46,089 bases of DNA from Verrucomicrobiales bacterium. Its GTDB lineage: Bacteria; Verrucomicrobiota; Verrucomicrobiia; Verrucomicrobiales; SLCJ01. This document shows positions 27,220 through 36,069 of this stretch, piece after piece. The notes under the pieces were generated by a model, which saw only the letters and a list, made by a program, of their open reading frames with translations, was not told the DNA's origin and did no database searches. The translations under genes and the position numbers were made by a program. Each line of letters starts with the position of its first letter. Positions within the stretch are counted from its first letter, which is position 1. The stretch covers positions 1 through 46,089 of the forward strand of contig JAGXGH010000018.1 in the NCBI GenBank assembly GCA_024636835.1. The letters are read 5' to 3'.

Positions 27220-28101
27220 ATGCGTTACGCGTTTTTAGCATTCATCCTCGTCGTGATCTCCGGTCTCGGAGTTCTCGGGTTCCGTGGACAGAAATTCAGC
27301 CACACACCGGTTGAGGTTTTCAGTGATATGGACCATCAAGCGAAGCTCAAGGCTCAGAAGCCGAGTGACTTCTTCGCCGATGGTGATGGTTCACGACGTC
27401 CTATCGAAGGCACCGTTCCTCTCGGTTACGAGATCGGCGGATCAGCTGCTGATGGCACGGTGACTAAAGATGGATTCGGCACAGGCGATCACAGCTACTA
27501 CAACACCGGAATGATTGGTGATGCCTTCGGAACGGGAATGCCGGCAGAGCTGGGTCTGACCGCCGATAACGTCGATGCCTTTTTGCGTCGCGGTCACGAA
27601 CGTTACGATATTTACTGCGCACCGTGTCACTCTGAATCCGGCAATGGTCAGGGAGTGGTTGCCAAGCGTGGGTTCTTGATAACCGCCAACCTTCACGGTG
27701 AGCAATTTAATGCTGACAACTACGCCGACGGTCAGATTTTTAGCGCTATCACCAACGGTAAGAACTTGATGAAGCACTACAGCGATAAACTCAACGTGCA
27801 CGACCGTTGGGCCGTTGTCGCATACGTCCGAGCTTTGCAGGAACTGACTGCAGGCGTGGCACTCGATACCCCGGGTTTAAAGGATTCCTTCGGTGATAAG
27901 CTTCCTGCGAAAAGCACTGAGGAAGAGACTACCACCGGGGAAGAGACTACCATCGGGGAAGAGACCACTGAAGACAAGGACTCATCAACGCAGACCGATA
28001 CGGCTCCTGAAACTAACCTTGAGGCGGTCCCGCCTGCGGCACCTAACGCCGATGAGCGCGAAGAAGCTGCCGATGCCACAGATAAAGACACCGCCCAATA
28101 A
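27220..28101 (+). CDS. actE: Alternative complex III subunit ActE, monohaem cytochrome c
   Basis: 293 residues. An N-terminal signal/anchor (AFLAFILVVISGLGVLGF) is followed by the ActE-type block 'VFSDMDHQAKLKAQKPSDFF' and 'RRPIEGTVPLGYE'. One haem motif CAPCH lies at 133-137, and a distal 'HDRWAVVAYVRALQ' helix is present. Residues about 230-293 form an acidic, low-complexity tail with three copies of a six-residue unit (EETTTG), probably exposed in the periplasm. The tail goes beyond the usual ActE core. Confidence 0.9.
   Translation: MRYAFLAFILVVISGLGVLGFRGQKFSHTPVEVFSDMDHQAKLKAQKPSDFFADGDGSRRPIEGTVPLGYEIGGSAADGTVTKDGFGTGDHSYYNTGMIGDAFGTGMPAELGLTADNVDAFLRRGHERYDIYCAPCHSESGNGQGVVAKRGFLITANLHGEQFNADNYADGQIFSAITNGKNLMKHYSDKLNVHDRWAVVAYVRALQELTAGVALDTPGLKDSFGDKLPAKSTEEETTTGEETTIGEETTEDKDSSTQTDTAPETNLEAVPPAAPNADEREEAADATDKDTAQ
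27922..27975 (+). repeat. Three 18-nt tandem repeats in the actE tail
   Basis: GAAGAGACTACCACCGGG is followed by a copy with one change (ATC for ACC) and a third diverged copy. The unit is a multiple of three, so copy-number change would keep the frame and only alter the length of the acidic tail (EETTTG, EETTIG, EETTED). Confidence 0.6.
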
Positions 28102-28155
28102 CCGCCTCTGCGGCCAATCCGACTTTCCCATTTCTCCAACACTTTCGAACCAACA

Positions 28156-29592
28156 ATGGCTGACCACATCAACCTGAAAGATCTACCTACTGAAGGCGAG
28201 CGCCTCGACTTCAACAAGGTGTCACGTTACGCTGTAATGCTGCTTGGCGCCGGTGGAATCGGTCTCATCGTGAGCATCATTCTGCTGTTTATTCCGGCCA
28301 CGCAGAAGGCTTACGGATTTTCCTGGCTCCTCGGCACGGTGTTCTTCTTCACCATCGCCGTCGGTGGTATTTTCTGGACACTTCTTCACCATGCCTCCAA
28401 CTCGGGGTGGGGGATTGCAGTGCGCCGGGTGTTTGAGCGTGTCGGGTCGATGATTTGGCTGCCGGGCGTATTGATGTTGCCGCTGTTTTTGATTAGTCCT
28501 GTGAAGCACTCATTGTGGCACTGGACGGAGATCGAAGACAATGCCAACGATAAGGCTGCCCAACAACAGACTATCGATAATTATCAAGCGAAGCACGACG
28601 CATTGGTGGCCGAGTATCAGGAGACCGTCAAAGAGGCCACCGCCGCTGGCAACCTCAACGAAGCCAAGATGGCCGAGGCTGAGATCGCGAAGATTGGTGA
28701 GTTCGATGAGAGCAAGATCGCTGGCAAGATCATCAAGGACAAAGATGCGATCCTATACGGTAAGCATGGTTACTTGAACCAACCGTTTATGTGGGCGCGC
28801 TACATTTCCTTCTTCGTGATTCTGACCTTCATCATTTTCCAGATGCGGAAATGGTCGACCACGCAGGACGAAACCGGTGGCTTGAAATTGACCTTCAGAA
28901 TGCGACGTGCAGCATGTGGATTCCTTCCGCTGTTTGCTGTCGCGATGACCTTCGGTGCGATTGACTGGGTGATGGCGATTGATCACCACTGGTTCTCCAC
29001 CATGTATGGCGTGTATTTCTTCGCTGGCTCCGCACTTTCGGGGATGGCGGTGATCATCCTTGTTGTCACGATGCTGAGGAACCTCGGCTACTTGAGAAAG
29101 GTCGTCACCGTCGAGCACTACCACATCATGGGTAAGCTGATGTTCGCCTTCGTTATCTTCTGGGCCTATATCACCTTCTCCCAGTTCTTCCTCATCTGGT
29201 ATGCGAACATTACCGAGGAGACCAAATACTTCCTCATCCGTAACACCGAGTTCTGGAACTACGCATCGATTGCCTTGGTGGTCTGCCACTTCGTCATTCC
29301 GTTCATACTGCTGCTTCCCGCATGGATGAAGCGCACACCGCGCTATCTTGCCTTCATGGCGTGCTATGTCATCGTGGTGCACTTGCTCGACGTCTATCTG
29401 ATGATCATCCCTATGCGTGGGCCAATAGTCGCCAGTAACTACGTTATCCCAGGCGCCATCATTGGCGATTTGTTTGCCGTGGTAACCGTCGGCTGCCTCG
29501 TTGCCGGTGGCTTCCTTTACTCGCTTCGTAAGTATAGTCTCTTCCCATGCCGCGACCCACGTCTTCTCGAATCGGTCAACGCCCACAACTAA
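28156..29592 (+). CDS. actF: Alternative complex III subunit ActF, NrfD-like membrane protein
   Basis: 478 residues with about ten membrane segments. Family motifs are 'GGIFWTLLHHASNSGWGIAV', 'FGAIDWVMAIDHHWFSTMYG' and 'AYITFSQFFLIWYANITEE'. Between the third and fourth membrane segments, where ActF usually has a short loop leading into 'YLNxxFFxxR' (here YLNQPFMWAR), there is a charged, Ala/Glu/Lys-rich helical insertion at about 128-192 ('IDNYQAKHDALVAEYQETVK'). ActF is the second NrfD-like subunit of the complex. It ends 41 bases before the next gene's ATG. Confidence 0.9.
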   Translation: MADHINLKDLPTEGERLDFNKVSRYAVMLLGAGGIGLIVSIILLFIPATQKAYGFSWLLGTVFFFTIAVGGIFWTLLHHASNSGWGIAVRRVFERVGSMIWLPGVLMLPLFLISPVKHSLWHWTEIEDNANDKAAQQQTIDNYQAKHDALVAEYQETVKEATAAGNLNEAKMAEAEIAKIGEFDESKIAGKIIKDKDAILYGKHGYLNQPFMWARYISFFVILTFIIFQMRKWSTTQDETGGLKLTFRMRRAACGFLPLFAVAMTFGAIDWVMAIDHHWFSTMYGVYFFAGSALSGMAVIILVVTMLRNLGYLRKVVTVEHYHIMGKLMFAFVIFWAYITFSQFFLIWYANITEETKYFLIRNTEFWNYASIALVVCHFVIPFILLLPAWMKRTPRYLAFMACYVIVVHLLDVYLMIIPMRGPIVASNYVIPGAIIGDLFAVVTVGCLVAGGFLYSLRKYSLFPCRDPRLLESVNAHN

Positions 29593-29633
29593 TTTTCCAG
29601 GTCCCGCCACACAGCTTTCGACCAGTCATTGTC

Positions 29634-29963
29634 ATGAACGAACATTCCGCTAGCAAACCGATCAACCCAGCAGCCGCATTCGCGTTGGGTATCTTCGGGT
29701 TCTTCGCCTTCGCCGCACTGGCCTTTGTCGCCTACTTCTTCTTCCGCAACGGTCGTGTCAGTGAGGCAGCCACCGCCGCCACACAAGCGCGCCTCGAGGC
29801 GCGTGCCGCTGTCGACGAAGCGAACAACAACTCCATTCACAGTGTGACCTGGGTGGACGAAGAGAAAGAAATCGTTAGCCCGACCATTGAGGCTTACCTT
29901 CCCATCGCCGCCGACAAACTCCTCGATAAAAAGCCAACGCCATTCGTGGCTCCGGCTCAGTAG
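29634..29963 (+). CDS. Small single-pass membrane protein between actF and the ccoN-like gene
   Basis: 109 residues from the ATG at 29634. A short polar N-terminus is followed by one long hydrophobic helix (about 13-37, FALGIFGFFAFAALAFVAYF), an Ala/Arg-rich helix, then 'VTWVDEEKEIVSPTIEAYLP'. I do not recognise a named family. The position suggests an accessory subunit, in the place of ActG or of the small subunits seen in cbb3 oxidases; this is inferred from context only. Confidence 0.65.
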   Translation: MNEHSASKPINPAAAFALGIFGFFAFAALAFVAYFFFRNGRVSEAATAATQARLEARAAVDEANNNSIHSVTWVDEEKEIVSPTIEAYLPIAADKLLDKKPTPFVAPAQ

Positions 29964-30021
29964 TCCCTCCGACCAAATTTCCTCCATTTTCGCAACCTAT
30001 TTTTCACGACATTCTGTCCTC

Positions 30022-31500
30022 ATGAGTTCACCATCCGCATCTGAAAACAGCCTCGCTCTTCTTCGTGCGAACATCGACCAATCGGTTCGTTGGCCCGTGC
30101 TGTTGTTCTTCACCAGCGCAGGATTCTGGTTCCTCGCATCGATCGTCCTCGGGATGATATCCACCTGGGCCTTGCTCTCGCCGGACACCTTCTCCGGATG
30201 TGCAATGTTGCAATACGGTCGTGTGCAATCCGCCCATACCACGGCGATGGTCTACGGTTTTGGATTCAACTTGGCATTTGGAATGATCTTGTGGCTCATG
30301 CACCGCCTGTGCCGCTTGCCAATGAAGGCGCAAGCTGTGCCAGTCGTTGCCGGACACGTCTGGAACATCGCGATCACTATCGGGATTCTATTCATCCTCG
30401 GTGGCGTGAATTCAGGTCTCGAGTGGCTTGAGTTCCCGAAGCAAGTCGGTCCCGCGCTTTTGATCTCCTACATCGCCATCGCGCTTTGGGCGTTTGTTCC
30501 TTTCACCCAGCGTGACCAGCCGCAAACCTATGTTTCGCTTTGGTTCCTCGTTGCTGCGCTGTTTGCATTTCCAGCCTTGTTCCTGCCGACGCAAATCATG
30601 ATTCACATCGTGCCCGGTGCTGCAGTGGTTTCCTCGGCAATCAACCACTGGTATATCGGTGGTTTGTTGTTCCTTTTCTTTGCTCCTGTGGCAGTGGCTA
30701 GTGTGTTCTACTTTGTGCCAAAAGTTTCCGGTCGCCCCTTGTTCTCGTTCAGTCTCGCGGTGTTCGCCTTCTGGGCATTGATCTTCCTCGGTGGGTGGAC
30801 AGGTTTACAACGCCTCATCGGCGGTCCTCTCCCTGCATGGATGACGGCGATCAGCGGTGCAGCCACTTTCTTGCTGATTATCCCTGCGCTACTGATTTGG
30901 ATCAACACACGAGCGACTCTCGCCGACCGTTCACGCCTGGTGACCTACAGTGCAACGCTGCGCTTCAGCTATGCGGCGACGGTTGGTTTGGTGATTGCTA
31001 CCGTTTTCGGTGGTTTGACTACCATCCCCAGTATTTTCGCTCTTACCGGCCTGACTCAAGGCGCACTCTCCGTGCAAATCGCGATCTTGCTCGGTGTGTT
31101 CATGTTCGCCGGCTTCGGTGCAATTTACTTCATTATTCCACGTCTCTGTAACTGCGAGTGGCGCTCAGGTAGTGCGATCCGTTTCCACTTCTGGTTCACT
31201 ACCTATGCCGTGATCATGATACTCGCGATGTATCTGGTTGGTGGTCTCTGGCAGGGCGACGCGACTTACGAATTGGAAGGCACGTGGAAAGTGGTTACCG
31301 ACAGCGCGCGGCCTTACTATATCGGTCGTATGCTTGGCTGGGTGCTGCTTCTCATTGCCAACTTCTCATTCGTTATCAATCTGTGGTCAATGATCTTCGG
31401 CAAGGGACGTAAAGCGGGCACCGCGACACTCCTTCACGAAGTGGACGAAATGGATAAGGATCTGTTCGTTGTCGAACCCACCGAAACTTCCAAAGCCTAG
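30022..31500 (+). CDS. CcoN-like (heme-copper oxidase subunit I) protein lacking the active-site ligands
   Basis: 492 residues from the ATG at 30022, with about 12 membrane segments in the pattern of cbb3 oxidase subunit I. His72 in 'GRVQSAHTTAMVYGFG' matches the first low-spin haem ligand. The other metal sites are lost. The WYGHN motif is WYIGG (210-214; CuB His replaced by Gly213). The GPHH motif in the next helix is GLQR (261-264; two CuB His replaced). The helix-X His pair is absent. There is no His at all between residues 209 and 389. The flanking 'VFYFVPK' and 'AIYFIIPRL' are well kept, so the fold is intact. It probably cannot reduce oxygen and may serve as a structural or haem-poor subunit holding the CcoO-like cytochrome in a supercomplex. 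Confidence 0.8.
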   Translation: MSSPSASENSLALLRANIDQSVRWPVLLFFTSAGFWFLASIVLGMISTWALLSPDTFSGCAMLQYGRVQSAHTTAMVYGFGFNLAFGMILWLMHRLCRLPMKAQAVPVVAGHVWNIAITIGILFILGGVNSGLEWLEFPKQVGPALLISYIAIALWAFVPFTQRDQPQTYVSLWFLVAALFAFPALFLPTQIMIHIVPGAAVVSSAINHWYIGGLLFLFFAPVAVASVFYFVPKVSGRPLFSFSLAVFAFWALIFLGGWTGLQRLIGGPLPAWMTAISGAATFLLIIPALLIWINTRATLADRSRLVTYSATLRFSYAATVGLVIATVFGGLTTIPSIFALTGLTQGALSVQIAILLGVFMFAGFGAIYFIIPRLCNCEWRSGSAIRFHFWFTTYAVIMILAMYLVGGLWQGDATYELEGTWKVVTDSARPYYIGRMLGWVLLLIANFSFVINLWSMIFGKGRKAGTATLLHEVDEMDKDLFVVEPTETSKA

Positions 31501-31542
31501 TCTTTTTCACCTTAACTTTCTCTCGTAACTTCAAATAATTTC

Positions 31543-32235
31543 ATGTCTGTCCGCACCTTCTATCTGGGATTGATCGCCGCCTTCGGGTTGCCTTGGGTTT
31601 TTCTCGTGGCAGTTCCTTATGGCCAGCTCACCGCCAACGATGTGACCATGGTCGATGAAAGTATCGGTCAAACCTATCCTCAGGTTAATGCTGGCTTCAT
31701 TGAATATGGCAACCGTATCTATGCATCAGAAGGGTGTTTCCAATGCCACTCGCAGATGGTTCGCACCACGGAGGTGAGTGTTGACCCATACCGCTACGAG
31801 TCCGAGTTGGGTTCTCCAGTGCGCGAGTCGCGACCAGAAGACTACGTTGGTGAGGATTATGCCTTCCTGGGTGTCCAGCGCATCGGTCCTGACCTTGCAA
31901 ACGTAGGAATCACCAAGCCGCGTGATATCAAGCAGGCGACCGGTCTTGATGAGGTTGATCCAGCGGATGTCCGCCAGTGGCACATGGAGCATCTCTACGA
32001 CCCTCGTTTGATTCATGAATGGTCGAACATGCCGTCCTACCAGCATCTCTTCGAGAAGCGCCGGATTCAAGGGCAGAAGTCCAATAGCGCATTGAATATC
32101 AACGTGGGAGAAGGCTACGAAGTCGTCCCGACCGAGCGTGCCGAGGCTTTGGTGACTTACTTGATGTCGCTGAAAAAGAATGACCCAATAGGTCCGCCGA
32201 AAGCAGATAAGCCTGCTGCAGATGACGAGGCGTAA
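31543..32235 (+). CDS. ccoO: CcoO-like monohaem cytochrome c
   Basis: 230 residues. One N-terminal membrane anchor (about 7-27) is followed by 'YASEGCFQCHSQMVRTTEVS' with the haem motif CFQCH at 65-69. Family signatures of CcoO follow: 'GVQRIGPDLANVG', 'WHMEHLYDPR' and 'EWSNMPSYQHLF', with the likely axial Met. In normal cbb3 oxidases CcoO feeds electrons to CcoN; here its partner gene 42 bases upstream lacks the catalytic site, so electrons would have to go elsewhere, plausibly to the aa3-type oxidase encoded downstream. Confidence 0.88.
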   Translation: MSVRTFYLGLIAAFGLPWVFLVAVPYGQLTANDVTMVDESIGQTYPQVNAGFIEYGNRIYASEGCFQCHSQMVRTTEVSVDPYRYESELGSPVRESRPEDYVGEDYAFLGVQRIGPDLANVGITKPRDIKQATGLDEVDPADVRQWHMEHLYDPRLIHEWSNMPSYQHLFEKRRIQGQKSNSALNINVGEGYEVVPTERAEALVTYLMSLKKNDPIGPPKADKPAADDEA

Positions 32236-32287
32236 CCCGCTTTGATTGACTCTCGAATTACCGAACTGAAGACCGTTTTCCGAACCG

Positions 32288-33085
32288 ATGTCCGATTCCC
32301 TAAATAAGCCAGACATGAGCCGCGTGGATTACCGCGAAGGCGCCGACGTGCAAGAACAACACGCGATCGCCGCGCGCGAAAAGGACGAGCCGATCAGCGC
32401 GTCTCATCCAGTGTCGCTCACCTTGTTCTTCCTTTGTGCCATTCTCCTTCTTGCTGGTGGTGCGTTTTACGGTCAGATGACTGGTGGATTCAATTTTACC
32501 CAGCTCACACCGAGTGGCTATACCATGGCTCCTGACCCGCGCGCTGGCGTGAAGAAGGTGGAGAAGGCGTGGTTCGAGGAACAGTTGGCTGCCGGATCAA
32601 CGATTTACAAAACCTGTGGTGGTTGCCACAAGAGCGCAGGTGAGGGTGATCCAGCGCAGAATATTCCGCCGCTTGCTGGCTCGGAATGGGTGACTGGTAA
32701 CACTGAACGACTTGCTCTGATTATCCTCAACGGAATGAAAGGTCCGGTTGAGGTGGAAGGGAAAGTTTGGTCTGGGAACAACATGGCCTCACAGGCGGCA
32801 TCAGTGCCAACTCCTGAAAAGCTTGCAGCCATCATGAACTACGTTCGTCACAACTTTGGAAACGAGACTGATGTATGGGTTTCCGAGGAGATGGCTGCCG
32901 AGGCCATGAAGATTTCCGAGGAACGTGGCGGTGGTCAAACTACCGCTGAGGAACTCAACAGTGCGCACGATAAGATGCTGCCTGGTGAGGCTATCGATAA
33001 GCAGACTGGTAAACCTGCCGGCGGAGCTGAGGGTGGGGATGCAACTCCTGCAGAACCCGCCCAAACGGAAGCTGAAGCAGCGTAA
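32288..33085 (+). CDS. Membrane-anchored monohaem cytochrome c (CcoP-like position)
   Basis: 265 residues. A 40-residue cytosolic start is followed by one membrane segment (about 43-61), then a single cytochrome c domain with CGGCH at 110-114, 'NIPPLAGSEWVTGN', and a Met-containing segment 'VWSGNNMASQ' as likely axial ligand. The tail after about 205 is Ala/Glu/Gly-rich and disordered. It lies where a CcoP gene would be but has only one haem. A role as electron shuttle between the alternative complex III and the oxidase is inferred. Confidence 0.85.
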   Translation: MSDSLNKPDMSRVDYREGADVQEQHAIAAREKDEPISASHPVSLTLFFLCAILLLAGGAFYGQMTGGFNFTQLTPSGYTMAPDPRAGVKKVEKAWFEEQLAAGSTIYKTCGGCHKSAGEGDPAQNIPPLAGSEWVTGNTERLALIILNGMKGPVEVEGKVWSGNNMASQAASVPTPEKLAAIMNYVRHNFGNETDVWVSEEMAAEAMKISEERGGGQTTAEELNSAHDKMLPGEAIDKQTGKPAGGAEGGDATPAEPAQTEAEAA

Positions 33086-33206
33086 CCTCTCGCCATCGTC
33101 AGACGTAAGAAAGAGCTGACGCTAATCAAAGTCAGGCATCTTTTTCACCTCGCGGGCAGTCGCTTCTGACGTTTGCCGTGACTGTGAGGCCGTAGCGATT
33201 TCTCTC

Positions 33207-34046
33207 ATGAAGAAAAGCACCCATAAATCTGGATGGTTCCTACTCTCAGGAGCGATTGTATCTGTTGCCTTGGGTGGCTTGGTGAGCTGTGGAAATAGTG
33301 ACGAGATGGTCGATGTGTCAGGTTTACCAATCGCAACTGATTTCCGAACCGAAGAGAAACTGGCTGAAGCTCCCGTTGTGATTTCCGGTCGAGTGACGAT
33401 CAAAGGGGAAATACCGACTCCTGATGTCGAATGGGATGTGTCCAATGATGGCTACTGTTCCAATTACCAGCCGATCAAGACGAAGCGATGGAAGGTGGGG
33501 GAGAACGATGCTCTCGGCGATGTGGTTGTCGCTCTGATTGGTGCGGAAGGCGGTAGCGTCGACCCACGCCCTGCGGTGATGGATCAGTCTGGATGTTGCT
33601 ATTCGCCTCACGTTGTCGCGATTGCGGCCGGTGAGGCCGTGCAGTTTACAAATTCAGATCAAACCTTCCACAATGTCCGTGTCGATAGGCACAAGCAGGG
33701 GACTTTGGATGGTGGAAGCAGCATTAAGAACTATGGCCAACCTGCGGGTGGTGCCAATCTCCACCAGTTTCCCGCAACGGGAGTTTATCGGATCCAGTGC
33801 GATCTACATCGTTGGATGAGATCGTGGGTTTTTGTGCACGATTCCGGATTCTATGGAGTCACTGACGAGGACGGTACCTTCAAAATTCGCGGTGAAATTC
33901 CCGATGGAGAATACCAACTTCTCGCGTGGCACAGCCAGTTCGCAGAACCCATCAAGAAACAACTTAATATTTCAGGAGGTTCAGCGAAGATTGATTTTGA
34001 ATTTTCCGCATCAAGTGCCATGATACCGGGCGCGCCGGGGAAGTGA
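33207..34046 (+). CDS. Cupredoxin (plastocyanin-like) lipoprotein
   Basis: 279 residues. The signal peptide ends in a lipobox, LVSC, with Cys28. A cupredoxin domain spans about 100-215 with a complete type 1 copper set: H156 (DQTFHNV), C199, H202 and M205 (QCDLHRWM). A C-terminal carboxypeptidase-regulatory-like beta domain follows ('DEDGTFKIRGEIPDGEYQLL'). It is probably bound to a membrane facing the periplasm. Its place between the cytochrome c genes and coxA suggests an electron carrier to, or copper donor for, the oxidase; both are inferences. Confidence 0.82.
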   Translation: MKKSTHKSGWFLLSGAIVSVALGGLVSCGNSDEMVDVSGLPIATDFRTEEKLAEAPVVISGRVTIKGEIPTPDVEWDVSNDGYCSNYQPIKTKRWKVGENDALGDVVVALIGAEGGSVDPRPAVMDQSGCCYSPHVVAIAAGEAVQFTNSDQTFHNVRVDRHKQGTLDGGSSIKNYGQPAGGANLHQFPATGVYRIQCDLHRWMRSWVFVHDSGFYGVTDEDGTFKIRGEIPDGEYQLLAWHSQFAEPIKKQLNISGGSAKIDFEFSASSAMIPGAPGK

Positions 34047-34116
34047 CATTTTGTCTAATTTCAGATTCCCCTCTTAATTTCCTATCTATTTAGACTACGC
34101 CACCACACGATTTACC

Positions 34117-36015
34117 ATGGCTCATTCTACCACCGCGACCGAAGCTCACACCGACGAGCATCATCACGATCACCACGATGATCACAATCCTGGCTTTGTG
34201 CAGAAATACATTTTCTCCACAGATCATAAAATGATCGGAATCCAGTATGGCATCACAGCGCTCTGCTTCATGCTTTTCGGATTCTTCCTGATGATGGTGA
34301 TGCGTTGGAGCATTGCTTATCCGAACCAGCCGATGCCTGAGTGGTTGACGATGTTCATGCCTGAGGATTTTCTCAACCGATGGATGCCGGTGGCGGAATC
34401 CACTGGTGGTCGTGTGGTTGATGGTCAGGTTTATAACATGTTCGGAGCAATGCACGGAACGATCATGGTTTTCCTGGCGGTCGTCCCATTGGGGTTTGGT
34501 GCCTTCGGTAACTTTGTCACCCCGCTGCAGATCGGTGCGCCGGACATGGCATTCCCGAAACTCAACATGATGAGCTACTGGATTTACTTCCTTGGTGGTG
34601 TGTTGATGTTTGCGTCCTTCTTCCTCCCAACGGGGGCCGCATCTACCGGTTGGACATTCTACCCGCCGTTAGGGGTGTTAACGGATTACTTTGTCGGTAG
34701 TCCCTGGCTAACGGGCCAAACATGGTGGCTACTCGGTCTCGTTTTGTTGATTACCTCCTCGCTCCTCGGATCGGTGAACGTGATCACCACGATCATTAAC
34801 TTGCGCGCCAAAGGGATGACTTGGATGCGCATGCCGTTCTTCGTATGGGGCATGCTCGTTACCGCTTTCCTCCTTCTTCTGGCCTTCCCGCCGCTTGAGG
34901 TCGCCGGCCTGATGCAACTGAGTGATCGTGTATTTGGTTCCTCGTTCTTCCTGCCAACCGGTCTTTCCGCCAACAATGAAGTGGTGAACATCTCCGGTGG
35001 TGGTAGTCCCTTGCTTTATCAACACCTGTTCTGGTTCCTCGGGCATCCGGAGGTTTACGTTCTTCTTCTCCCCGCGATCTCGATTGTCGCGGAGATCATT
35101 CCGAACAACACCCGCAAGCCGCTTTGGGGATACAAGAGCATGGTTTACGGAGTTCTTGTCCTCGGATTCCTCAGCTTCATCGTGTGGGCTCACCACATGT
35201 ATCTAACCGGTATGGGAAGTGCGATCTCGACATTCTTCCAAACGACGACCGTGCTCATTTCCATTCCATCGGTGATTCTTCTGACGGCGATGCTGATTTC
35301 CCTTTGGGGTGGATCGATTCGTTTCACTGTTCCGATGCTGTGGGCGTGTGCGTTCCTTCCGATGTTTGGTTTCGGTGGTCTCACCGGCTTGCCACTGGCA
35401 TTCAACCTTACCGACCTCTATCTCCACGACACCTACTACGTGATTGGTCACTTCCACTACGTGGTGGCACCGGGTGTGATCTTTGGTCTCTTCGCTGGAA
35501 TCTACTATTGGTATCCAAAGGCGACTGGTCGCCAGATGAACACCTTCCTCGGACACCTTCACTTCTGGCCGTCACTGATCGCGATCAATGTGGTATTCAT
35601 GCCGATGATGGTTCAAGGCATCGCTGGTTTCCACCGTCGCTGGTATAATGGCGGAATTTCCTACGAGCACACTGCCGAGTATCTGTGGTTGAACGAAGTG
35701 ATCTCGTGGGCTGTCTGGGCACTGGCGATCTTCCAACTCCCATTCATCATCAACTTTTTCGTCAGTGCATTCTTTGGAAAGAAAGTCACGTCGGACAACC
35801 CATGGAACGCGACTACCCTCGAGTGGGCAACGCCAACACCTCCTGGTCACGGCAACTTCACTTTCGAGCCAATCGTTTACCGTGGACCTTACGAGTATTC
35901 CGTTCCCGGTGCCGATAAGGACTACACCCCGCAGTGGGAGGCTCCTAAGAAGGACACTCCGAAGGATGTTGTCAAACCCGACACCCAAGCAGAATCCGAC
36001 GAGCCCAAAGCTTAA
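34117..36015 (+). CDS. coxA: aa3/caa3-type cytochrome c oxidase subunit I
   Basis: 632 residues, type A heme-copper oxidase. All ligands are present: H113 and H447 (haem a), H445 (haem a3), H310, H359 and H360 (CuB), with the cross-link Tyr314 and E312 in GHPEVY, as in A1-type enzymes. 'STDHKMIGIQY' starts the membrane part after a His/Asp-rich N-terminus (EHHHDHHDDH, residues 14-23) that could bind copper. A Pro-rich soluble C-terminus follows after about 590. It reduces oxygen to water with proton pumping. It precedes coxC by 54 bases. Confidence 0.95.
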   Translation: MAHSTTATEAHTDEHHHDHHDDHNPGFVQKYIFSTDHKMIGIQYGITALCFMLFGFFLMMVMRWSIAYPNQPMPEWLTMFMPEDFLNRWMPVAESTGGRVVDGQVYNMFGAMHGTIMVFLAVVPLGFGAFGNFVTPLQIGAPDMAFPKLNMMSYWIYFLGGVLMFASFFLPTGAASTGWTFYPPLGVLTDYFVGSPWLTGQTWWLLGLVLLITSSLLGSVNVITTIINLRAKGMTWMRMPFFVWGMLVTAFLLLLAFPPLEVAGLMQLSDRVFGSSFFLPTGLSANNEVVNISGGGSPLLYQHLFWFLGHPEVYVLLLPAISIVAEIIPNNTRKPLWGYKSMVYGVLVLGFLSFIVWAHHMYLTGMGSAISTFFQTTTVLISIPSVILLTAMLISLWGGSIRFTVPMLWACAFLPMFGFGGLTGLPLAFNLTDLYLHDTYYVIGHFHYVVAPGVIFGLFAGIYYWYPKATGRQMNTFLGHLHFWPSLIAINVVFMPMMVQGIAGFHRRWYNGGISYEHTAEYLWLNEVISWAVWALAIFQLPFIINFFVSAFFGKKVTSDNPWNATTLEWATPTPPGHGNFTFEPIVYRGPYEYSVPGADKDYTPQWEAPKKDTPKDVVKPDTQAESDEPKA

Positions 36016-36069
36016 TTTCCTCGGTTCACCGACCTATTACCAACACGAGATTTTTTCCCTTATCCTCAC

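Noticed and set aside
28753..29610. A 285-codon open frame on the minus strand opposite actF.
   Set aside because: It is an antisense shadow of a conserved membrane protein; the translation is His/Asp/Glu-rich, as expected from reversed hydrophobic codons.
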